DNA of 5,771 bases from Comamonadaceae bacterium (lineage in GTDB: Bacteria > Pseudomonadota > Gammaproteobacteria > Burkholderiales > Burkholderiaceae_C), in NCBI GenBank assembly GCA_024642025.1, contig JAHEBY010000178.1, positions 1 through 5,771 of the forward strand. Direction: 5' to 3'. Below the pieces are notes generated by a model. It was not told the origin of the DNA and made no database searches. It was given only the letters and a program-made list of their open reading frames with translations. The position numbers and the translations under genes are program-made. This document shows positions 1-5,403 of this stretch, piece after piece; the stretch's first letter is position 1; the number at the start of each line of letters is the position of its first letter.

Positions 1-413
1 AAATGCAAATGCTGCTGTATACCCACCCGGTCAACGACCAACGCGCTGATCGCGGCTTGGCAACCATCAACTCTTTCTGGGTGAGTGGCACCGGCGCGCT
101 CCATGCGGCTGGCGCTGAGCTACGCCAGGACGGTTCGCAGATCGCACCAACCATTGCGGACAGCTTGCGGGGTCCTGCGATTTCACGGGACTGGTCCGCC
201 TGGATGGACGCCTGGCGCGCCATCGACGGAAGCGCGTGCGCCAATTTGTTGCGTGAACTGAAGGCGGGGAAACGCGTCAGCCTGACTTTATGCGGCGAGC
301 GCAACGCCATCACCTGGAAGAATAGGCCCCCCGGGCTTTTGAGTGATATTTTGAGCCGAATTGTTGGTCAAATTGGGCATCAGCCCTTATACGATATGCA
401 TGAGCAGCTATGA
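1..413 (+). CDS. RpfE-type conserved protein, C-terminal part (5' end outside window)
   Basis: This is the last 136 or so codons of a gene that begins before the window. The ATG at position 3 is probably internal: the bases before it fit a Glu codon, and betaproteobacterial relatives as I recall them carry a similar run (E-x-QMLLYTHPVN) deep inside a protein of over 300 residues. The conserved cues are QMLLYTHPVND followed by NSFWVSGTG. Relatives are annotated variously as 'RpfE-type regulatory protein' or 'phosphoglycerate mutase'. I see no phosphoglycerate mutase catalytic motif in this part, so that label is not supported here. The biochemical role is unknown. The name comes from the rpf cluster of Xanthomonas, where rpfE is also a neighbour of recJ. 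The stop codon overlaps the recJ start as ATGA, so the two are probably cotranscribed and translationally coupled. Confidence 0.7.
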   Translation, partial: MQMLLYTHPVNDQRADRGLATINSFWVSGTGALHAAGAELRQDGSQIAPTIADSLRGPAISRDWSAWMDAWRAIDGSACANLLRELKAGKRVSLTLCGERNAITWKNRPPGLLSDILSRIVGQIGHQPLYDMHEQL

Positions 414-2119
414 ACCTAGTAGCACGAGACGTCCCGCCGCGAGCTGTTTGGGCGCTGGAGCAGGCTGGTGTGCACCCGCTGCTGGCCCGCCTGTTTGCCG
501 CGCGCGGCGTCCAAACCAAGGACGAGCTTGACGACGGCCTGAACCGATTGCTGCCACCCGCGAGCATGCTGGGCACCGCGCAAGCCGCCGTGATGTTGGC
601 CGATGCCATTGCACAAAATAAGCGCCTCTGCGTCGTAGCCGACTACGACTGTGACGGTGCCACAGCCTGCGCCGTCGCCCTGCGTGGGTTGCGGCTGCTG
701 GGCTCCAAAAACACCAGCTACATCGTGCCCGACCGCGTGGTGGACGGATATGGGCTGACCAGCCCGATTGCCCAGCGTGTCAAAGATAGCGGCGCGGATA
801 TCCTCATCACGGTGGACAACGGGATTGCGAGCCTCGAGGGCGTGGCAACCGCCAAATCACTGGGTCTTGAGGTGCTGGTGACCGACCACCATTTGCCTGC
901 CGCGACACTTCCCGGTGCCGATGTCATCGTCAACCCGAATCAACCTGGCTGCGGCTTCGAGAGCAAATCAATTGCTGGCGTGGGCGTGATGTTCTACGTG
1001 CTCCTGGCACTGCGATCCGAGATGCGCCAGCGGGGCGTGTTCACCGTGGAGTCACAGCCCAAGCTCGATAACCTGCTACCACTGGTGGCGCTGGGTACCG
1101 TGGCCGATGTGGTCAAGCTCGACGCCAATAACCGGCGGCTCGTCGCGCAAGGGTTAAAACGGGTTCGAGCCCTTACACTACCTTCCGGGTTAGCTAGTCT
1201 TTTCATAGCATCCGGGCGACAAATCAAAGTGGCCACCACGTTCGATTTCGGCTTTGCACTGGGGCCCCGCATTAACGCGGCGGGCCGCCTGGCCGACATG
1301 ACGCTGGGTATCGAATGCCTCCTGACAGACGACAGCGCGCGGGCTGACGAGTTGGCCAAAACACTGGATGGCATCAATCGGGAGCGCCGCAGCATCGAAG
1401 GCGACATGCGCGAGCAAGCCATGCAGATTGCCGAATCGCTGTTTGACGAGGGCGACGAACCACCACCCGCCATCTGCGTGTTTGACCCTGATTTTCATGA
1501 AGGGGTGGTTGGCATTGTGGCCTCACGCATCAAAGACAAACTGCATCGCCCCAGCTTTGTGTTTGCGGCGAGCAGCGCGAATGGCAAAGAGCATGAGCTC
1601 AAGGGCTCAGGCCGCTCGATTCCGGGTTTTCACTTGCGTGACGCGCTGGACCTCGTCGCCAAGCGGTATCCTGGCGTGTTGCTGCGCTTTGGCGGTCACG
1701 CCATGGCGGCGGGTTGCACCATAGCCGAAGAGCATTTTGACGATTTTGAACAGGGCCTCAACGAGGTGGCGCAAGAGTGGCTAGACGTTGCCACGCTTGC
1801 GCGGCGGCTGGACACCGATGGCCCGCTGAGCCCGGAGTACCGGCGTATCGACCTGGTGGACATGCTGCACCATGAGGTGTGGGGCCAGGGCTTTGCGCCG
1901 CCCACTTTTAGCGAAGAGCTTGAAGTGGTTTCGCAGCGGCTGGTGGGCGAAAAACACCTGGCTCTGAAGCTCAAGCATCAGGGTTCGCCGGTGGACGGCA
2001 TCTGGTTTGGCCGGACGGAGCCCCTGCCAGTGCGCGTGAAACTGGCATTCCGGCTGGACGCGGACGAATGGAACGGCGTACGCAGGCTGCGCTTCCTCGT
2101 AGAGGGCGCCGAGCTTTGA
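410..2119 (+). CDS. recJ: Single-stranded-DNA-specific 5'-3' exonuclease RecJ
   Basis: RecJ degrades single-stranded DNA 5' to 3' with two divalent metal ions. It acts in RecFOR recombination, base-excision and mismatch repair in the cytoplasm. The 569-residue length matches the family (about 570-580). The DHH phosphoesterase domain shows ADYDCDG (77-83), a VDNG aspartate (D136), the DHH triad itself (159-161) and GTVAD (229-233). GPRINAAGR lies at 285-293. The DHHA1 part has HEGVVGI (363-369), GSGRSIPGFHLRDA (399-412) and FGGHAMAAG (427-435). A C-terminal OB-like domain fills roughly 475-569. All expected metal ligands appear present. The start ATG overlaps the upstream stop (ATGA) with no strong Shine-Dalgarno sequence, which favours coupled initiation. 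One oddity is a cluster of rare codons around residues 248-271 (see findings). The reading frame is intact. Confidence 0.97.
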   Translation: MNLVARDVPPRAVWALEQAGVHPLLARLFAARGVQTKDELDDGLNRLLPPASMLGTAQAAVMLADAIAQNKRLCVVADYDCDGATACAVALRGLRLLGSKNTSYIVPDRVVDGYGLTSPIAQRVKDSGADILITVDNGIASLEGVATAKSLGLEVLVTDHHLPAATLPGADVIVNPNQPGCGFESKSIAGVGVMFYVLLALRSEMRQRGVFTVESQPKLDNLLPLVALGTVADVVKLDANNRRLVAQGLKRVRALTLPSGLASLFIASGRQIKVATTFDFGFALGPRINAAGRLADMTLGIECLLTDDSARADELAKTLDGINRERRSIEGDMREQAMQIAESLFDEGDEPPPAICVFDPDFHEGVVGIVASRIKDKLHRPSFVFAASSANGKEHELKGSGRSIPGFHLRDALDLVAKRYPGVLLRFGGHAMAAGCTIAEEHFDDFEQGLNEVAQEWLDVATLARRLDTDGPLSPEYRRIDLVDMLHHEVWGQGFAPPTFSEELEVVSQRLVGEKHLALKLKHQGSPVDGIWFGRTEPLPVRVKLAFRLDADEWNGVRRLRFLVEGAEL

Positions 2120-2146
2120 CGCGCGGATTTGCAAAGCCATAACGAC

Positions 2147-2152
2147 TAAAAT
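2147..2152 (+). promoter_or_regulatory. Candidate -10 element for a leaderless rnm transcript
   Basis: TAAAAT matches the sigma-70 -10 consensus at 5 of 6 positions. It ends six bases before the GTG start at 2159, so a normally spaced transcription start would fall on the first base of the start codon. No good -35 hexamer sits 16-18 bases upstream, and no Shine-Dalgarno sequence is present. The assignment is an inference from spacing alone; the gene could also simply be read through from recJ. Confidence 0.35.
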
Positions 2153-2158
2153 CCAGAA

Positions 2159-3013
2159 GTGACATCCATCATCAACGCCGACCTCCATTGCCACTCTGTC
2201 GTCTCCGATGGCACGCTCACGCCTGAAGAGCTTGCTGCCCGCGCCAAGGGCAATGGCGTGGAACTTTGGGCACTCACGGACCACGATGAAATCGGTGGCC
2301 AGCATCGCGCAGCAGCAGCGGCCAAGGCTCAGGGCATGCGCTACCTGACTGGCACGGAAATTTCAGTCAGTTTCATTGGCACCACCGTTCACATCGTCGG
2401 CTTGGGGTTTGACCCAGACAACGAGGCATTGAAACAAGGGCTGCGCAAAACACGGGGTGGCCGAAGCGAGCGCGCCCGCGAAATGTCAAACGACCTCGCC
2501 AAGGTGGGCATTCCCGGTGCTTATGAAGGTGCACTCAAGTTTGTGGGTAACCCTGAGCTGATATCACGCACCCACTTCGCCCGATATCTGGTCGAAGCGG
2601 GTGTTTGCAAAGAAACCAACGAAGTATTTCGAAAGTACCTCACCGAAGGCAAGCCAGGATTTGTCGAGCACAAATGGGCCACGCTCAGAGACGCCGTCAC
2701 GTGGATTAAAGACGCGGGCGGCATGGCGGTGATTGCCCATCCGGCACGCTACAAGTTCAGCGCGAACGAAGAATATGCACTCTTCTCCGAATTCAAGAAT
2801 CTTGGCGGACAAGGTGTGGAAGTGGTCACCGGCAGCCACACTGCAGCTGAGTACGTGACCTATGCGGACACCGCAAAAGAATTCGGGTTGGCCGCGTCAC
2901 GTGGCAGCGATTTCCATAGCCCTTCAGAGTCGCACACGGATCTGGGCACACTGCCCTATCTCCCCGGCGAACTGACCCCTGTGTGGGAGCTGCTGGCGGA
3001 TCGCACTCAGTGA
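2159..3013 (+). CDS. rnm: PHP-domain phosphoesterase, Rnm/YciV type (RNase AM / 3',5'-nucleoside bisphosphate phosphatase)
   Basis: Members of this family remove the 3' phosphate from 3',5'-nucleotides such as pAp. In E. coli the YciV/Rnm enzyme acts as a 5'-3' exonuclease on short RNAs and trims rRNA 5' ends. The 284 residues carry a full set of PHP trinuclear metal ligands: DLHCHS (8-13), D17, TDHDE (40-44), E67, H78, SRTHFA (136-141), IAHPAR (192-197), H227 and RGSDFHSP (248-255). GTG at 2159 is the only usable start, because an in-frame TAA lies at 2147-2149 and no other start codon follows it; the product then begins MTSIINADLHCHS, as expected. No clear Shine-Dalgarno sequence precedes it. 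It follows recJ by 39 bases and its stop overlaps a possible GTG start of the next gene. The choice between pAp phosphatase and RNA exonuclease cannot be made from sequence; the enzyme may do both. Confidence 0.9.
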   Translation: MTSIINADLHCHSVVSDGTLTPEELAARAKGNGVELWALTDHDEIGGQHRAAAAAKAQGMRYLTGTEISVSFIGTTVHIVGLGFDPDNEALKQGLRKTRGGRSERAREMSNDLAKVGIPGAYEGALKFVGNPELISRTHFARYLVEAGVCKETNEVFRKYLTEGKPGFVEHKWATLRDAVTWIKDAGGMAVIAHPARYKFSANEEYALFSEFKNLGGQGVEVVTGSHTAAEYVTYADTAKEFGLAASRGSDFHSPSESHTDLGTLPYLPGELTPVWELLADRTQ

Positions 3014-3034
3014 GCGCAGACTTACCGCACCATC

Positions 3035-3038
3035 GAGG
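3035..3038 (+). promoter_or_regulatory. Shine-Dalgarno core deciding the DMT transporter start
   Basis: GAGG lies seven bases before the ATG at 3046. This is the clearest ribosome binding site in the window and favours ATG 3046 over the in-frame GTG codons at 3010 and 2983. Confidence 0.55.
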
Positions 3039-3045
3039 CAGCCCC

Positions 3046-3921
3046 ATGGTCGGCATTGCCCTGTTAACCGGGGCTGTGGCCTGTTTCGCGACACTCGATA
3101 CCACCACCCGGTTTGTCAGCACGGGCGTTCCGCTGCTGATGGCACTCTGGTTTCGCTATGCGTTCCAGGCCCTCTCCACCACGCTGGTCGTATTTCCTCT
3201 ACGGGGTGTAGGCGTGCTTCGTACTGCCAACCCCCGCTACCATGCGCTGCGCGGTGTGCTGCTCATGAGTGCCACGATGCTGGCTTTTGTCAGCCTGAAA
3301 TACACCCCAGTGGCCGAGTTCACAGCCATCATCATGATCTCGCCAATCGTCATTACCCTGGTATCCGCGTTTTCTCTCGGGGAGGCTGTGTCGCCCCTGC
3401 GCTGGACACTTGTCATGGGTGGTTTCGCCGGCACGTTGATGATCGTGCGACCACAAAGCGACAATTTCAACTGGGCGCTTTTGCTGCCCATCGCGCTGGT
3501 CGGTCTCAACGTCTGGTTTCAGTTGCTAACCAGCAAAATGGCGCGCACCGAAGACCCGATGACCACGCACTTGTACACCGGATGGGTGGGAACGCTGATG
3601 GCGACCTGCCTGCTACCGTTTGTGTGGACGCCGATTGACTCTCTGGCTCTTTGGGGTGGACTCGGTCTGATGGGCCTGATGGGTACCGTTGGGCACTTCA
3701 TGCTGATTCTGGCCTACCAGCGCGCGTCGGCAGTCACCCTCACGCCGTACCTGTACGGACAAATCGGATTTGCCATGCTCGGCGGCTGGCTGGTGTTTTC
3801 GCACATACCAGACGGCTGGTCACTGGCGGGCATCAGCATGATTGCACTGTGTGGCGCGCTCAGCGCATGGTTAACTGGCTGGGAGACCCGCCAAAGGCAG
3901 CTCCACCGGGCTAGCCCATGA
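3046..3921 (+). CDS. EamA/DMT superfamily membrane transporter
   Basis: This is an inner-membrane protein of the drug/metabolite transporter superfamily, which exports amino acids, metabolites or drugs; the substrate cannot be told from sequence. From ATG 3046 it has 291 residues, typical of the two-EamA-domain type, with about ten hydrophobic helices. The first repeat includes ALRGVLLMSATMLAFVSLKY and VAEFTAIIMISPIV. The second includes GHFMLILAYQRASA followed by TPYLYGQIGFAMLGGWLVF, the usual end of an EamA repeat. The C-terminus is basic and probably cytoplasmic. Start choice: ATG 3046 has a GAGG ribosome site and begins just before the first helix. An alternative GTG at 3010 overlaps the rnm stop as GTGA and would add 12 residues, suggesting translational coupling. 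A GTG at 2983 lies within rnm and is unlikely. Confidence 0.88.
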   Translation: MVGIALLTGAVACFATLDTTTRFVSTGVPLLMALWFRYAFQALSTTLVVFPLRGVGVLRTANPRYHALRGVLLMSATMLAFVSLKYTPVAEFTAIIMISPIVITLVSAFSLGEAVSPLRWTLVMGGFAGTLMIVRPQSDNFNWALLLPIALVGLNVWFQLLTSKMARTEDPMTTHLYTGWVGTLMATCLLPFVWTPIDSLALWGGLGLMGLMGTVGHFMLILAYQRASAVTLTPYLYGQIGFAMLGGWLVFSHIPDGWSLAGISMIALCGALSAWLTGWETRQRQLHRASP

Positions 3922-3938
3922 ACCTATTTTGAACCGAC

Positions 3939-4562
3939 ATGGCACAGTACTTCGAAGTCCACCCCGAGAATCCGCAAGTCAGACTGCTCAAACAAGCCGC
4001 AGCGCTGCTGGAGAAAGGCGGCGTACTGGCAGTCCCCACCGATTCCAGCTATGCGCTGGTGTGCCACCTGGATGACAAGGCGGCGGCTGACAATCTGCGC
4101 CGCATCCGCGGTGTCGACGACAAGCATCACCTCACACTGCTGTGCCGCGACCTGAGTGAACTCAGTCAGTATGCACGGGTGGACAACAAGCAATTCCGTT
4201 TGATTAAATCAGTCACACCGGGCGCCTACACTTTCATTCTGGAAGCCAGCAAGGAAGTGCCGCGCCGTGTCAGCCACCCGTCGCGCAAGACCATCGGTTT
4301 GCGTGTGCCCGACCACAAGACGCTACAAGCCCTTTTGGAGCAGCACGGTGGCCCGCTCTTGGCTACCACCCTCATAGCCATCGGCGAGACCGAGCCGCTC
4401 AACGATGCACACGACATACGTGATCGCTACGAACACCAGGTCAGCGGCGTGATGGACGCGGGCGCCTGCGCGCTGGAACCCACCACGGTCGTGGACCTCA
4501 CTGGCGGGGAGCCCGAAGTGATCCGAGAGGGCCGGGGCAGCCTATCGGCGCTGGGCCTGTGA
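3939..4562 (+). CDS. yciO: YciO-type protein of the TsaC/YrdC/Sua5 superfamily
   Basis: The 207-residue protein matches E. coli YciO in length and wording along its whole span: an N-terminal F-x-HP-x-NPQ-x-RL run, PTDSSYAL (33-40), LLCRDLSELS (67-76), PGAYTFIL (94-101), EVPRR (106-110), KTIGLRVPD (117-125) and PTTVVDLT (181-188) followed by a VIREGRG end. The fold binds ATP and dsRNA-like ligands. The paralogue TsaC makes threonylcarbamoyl-AMP for the t6A tRNA modification. The S-T-S-A-N loop typical of TsaC is replaced here by LATTLIAIG (140-148), and the TsaC K-R-x(4)-K-PL pattern becomes R-x-DDKHHLTL. This is therefore YciO rather than TsaC, and its physiological role is poorly defined. 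It starts 17 bases after the DMT stop. No Shine-Dalgarno sequence is visible; TATTTT at 3925-3930 is -10-like. Confidence 0.92.
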   Translation: MAQYFEVHPENPQVRLLKQAAALLEKGGVLAVPTDSSYALVCHLDDKAAADNLRRIRGVDDKHHLTLLCRDLSELSQYARVDNKQFRLIKSVTPGAYTFILEASKEVPRRVSHPSRKTIGLRVPDHKTLQALLEQHGGPLLATTLIAIGETEPLNDAHDIRDRYEHQVSGVMDAGACALEPTTVVDLTGGEPEVIREGRGSLSALGL

Positions 4563-4615
4563 ATAGCGCAAGCGGTTGATCAAGGGGTTGTCCGCGTGGC
4601 TAACGCCCCGTCCAC

Positions 4616-4650
4616 CCCAACCCAACCCAACCCAACCCAACCCAACCCAA
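4616..4650. repeat. Pentanucleotide microsatellite, (CCCAA)7
   Basis: Seven perfect head-to-tail CCCAA units occupy 35 bases, preceded by an extra C and an imperfect CCACC. The - strand reads as seven GGG runs separated by TT, which is a canonical intramolecular G-quadruplex pattern with very short loops; the + strand is the matching i-motif pattern. The tract ends 26 bases before the M50 start codon and 14 bases before the -10-like hexamer. Changes in copy number would alter promoter-region spacing rather than a reading frame. Confidence 0.97.
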
Positions 4651-4664
4651 TTTTCGCCCTCTGA

Positions 4665-4670
4665 CACAAT
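4665..4670 (+). promoter_or_regulatory. Candidate -10 element upstream of the M50 gene
   Basis: CACAAT matches the -10 consensus at 4 of 6 positions, including the final AAT. It ends six bases before the ATG at 4677, so the predicted transcription start is the A of the start codon. No Shine-Dalgarno sequence is present. The -35 position at standard spacing falls inside the CCCAA tract and has no consensus match. The call rests on position only. Confidence 0.35.
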
Positions 4671-4676
4671 GCCACC

Positions 4677-5345
4677 ATGGACATTGCACACCTGATTCAA
4701 ACAGTTGCCCTTTACGCCTTGCCAGTTTTGTTCGCCATTACGGTGCATGAGGCGGCCCACGGCTATGCAGCCCGACACTTTGGTGACAACACGGCTTATG
4801 CGGCGGGTCGCATCACGCTCAACCCGATCAAGCACATCGACCCGATTGGCACCATCCTGATGCCCTTGATGCTTTATTTCGCGACGTCGGGTGCGTTTTT
4901 ATTCGGTTACGCCAAGCCCGTACCGGTGCGCTTTGGCAATTTGCGCAACCCCAAGCGAGACATGGTTTGGGTCGCGCTGGCCGGTCCGGGTGCCAATTTC
5001 ATCCAGGCTTTTCTATGGGGCGCCCTGTTTTTTATACTGCGCGGCGCGGGGGTTTCCGAGCCGTTTTTCCTGAAAATGGCACAAGGCGGCATTCTGGTCA
5101 ACGTGGTGATGTTTGTGTTCAACCTGTTTCCGCTGCCTCCGCTTGATGGCGGACGAATTCTGGTGGGGTTGCTGCCCTACAAACAGGCCGAAATGGTCTC
5201 ACGCATTGAACCCTGGGGGTTTTTTATCGTGATGGCGCTGGTGCTGGCCGGCGTTGTGAGCACGCTGTGGCTGCTGCCTTTGATGTCGGTTACGTACTCG
5301 GTTCTGGATCTACTGCTATCGCCCCTGGCGTTGCTGGCACGTTGA
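4677..5345 (+). CDS. M50-family (site-2-protease-like) membrane zinc metallopeptidase
   Basis: This is an intramembrane zinc protease homologue of 222 residues, the short form without PDZ or CBS domains. The zinc-binding HEAAH (24-28) sits in the first hydrophobic segment. It is followed by AGRITLNP and HIDPIGTI (43-60), GYAKPVPV (77-84), AGPGANF (102-108) and the second zinc-ligand motif NLFPLPPLDGGR (149-160), where D157 is the expected third ligand. About five to six hydrophobic segments are visible. Family members cut membrane-bound regulators or other proteins; no substrate is evident from the neighbours. The ATG at 4677 gives the expected N-terminus (an MDI-led helix, then TVHEAAHGYAAR). 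It is separated from yciO by the CCCAA tract and probably has its own promoter there. The trpS start follows after 58 bases, and the pair may be cotranscribed. Confidence 0.93.
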   Translation: MDIAHLIQTVALYALPVLFAITVHEAAHGYAARHFGDNTAYAAGRITLNPIKHIDPIGTILMPLMLYFATSGAFLFGYAKPVPVRFGNLRNPKRDMVWVALAGPGANFIQAFLWGALFFILRGAGVSEPFFLKMAQGGILVNVVMFVFNLFPLPPLDGGRILVGLLPYKQAEMVSRIEPWGFFIVMALVLAGVVSTLWLLPLMSVTYSVLDLLLSPLALLAR

Positions 5346-5363
5346 GAAAGCCCAGCACCGACA

Positions 5364-5385
5364 TTGACTCGTTTTTGACCCCTTT
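5364..5385 (+). repeat. Imperfect 11-bp tandem direct repeat upstream of trpS
   Basis: TTGACTCGTTT (5364-5374) is followed directly by TTGACCCCTTT (5375-5385), identical at 9 of 11 positions. Each copy begins with TTGAC, as in a -35 box, and the copies are one helical turn apart. This could be a promoter element or a regulator site, or chance. TATTAG (5397-5402) lies 16 bases after the second TTGACC but would start transcription inside trpS. Confidence 0.4.
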
Positions 5386-5403
5386 GTCCCGCAAATTATT
5401 AGC

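Larger units (their letters stand above)
4563..4676. other. Intergenic region between yciO and the M50 gene
   Basis: This 114-base gap is the longest in the window. It contains no plausible gene and no convincing hairpin-plus-T-run terminator. Its 5' half holds GGGGTTG (4584-4590), which is complementary to the CAACCC junctions of the downstream repeat, and a short GGC-TAAC-GCC hairpin (4598-4607). The 3' half is the CCCAA tract, a TTTT run at 4651-4654 and a -10-like CACAAT just before the M50 start. Confidence 0.8.

Noticed and set aside
1159..1174. CGGGTTCGAGCCC resembling a tRNA T-arm inside recJ
   Set aside because: Only about three stem pairs form with a TTCGAGC loop, no acceptor, D or anticodon arms surround it, and it lies within the conserved RecJ reading frame.
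2116..2143. TTGACG (2116-2121) with CATAAC (2138-2143) at 16-base spacing as an alternative rnm promoter
   Set aside because: The -10 match is only 4 of 6 and the -35 overlaps the recJ stop; it is possible but not better than the TAAAAT site, so it is not listed as a feature.
994..2305. Long open frames on the - strand opposite recJ and rnm (994-1473, 1190-1498, 1781-2305)
   Set aside because: They lie antisense to clearly conserved coding sequence, overlap each other, have low-complexity Ser/Arg-rich or unfamiliar products, and show no ribosome sites; they are shadows of a GC-rich gene.
3918..3932. Four-codon open frame overlapping the DMT stop (ATGA), upstream of yciO
   Set aside because: It is too short to judge, has no ribosome site and is most likely chance; the yciO start at 3939 is fixed by its conserved N-terminus.
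4571..4607. Possible terminator hairpins after yciO (GCGG/CCGC and GGC/GCC stems)
   Set aside because: The stems are three to four base pairs and are not followed by a T-run, so an intrinsic terminator is not supported.
4669..4695. Eight-codon open frame (ATG at 4669) overlapping the M50 start
   Set aside because: It has no ribosome site, its ATG overlaps the -10-like element, and nothing suggests it is translated. The perfect eukaryotic Kozak-like GCCACCATGG at 4671-4680 is coincidence in a bacterial context.
4542..4835. - strand open frame crossing the CCCAA tract, with a W-V-G-L-G repeat
   Set aside because: The peptide repeat is just the translation of the DNA microsatellite, and the frame runs into the conserved ends of yciO and the M50 gene.
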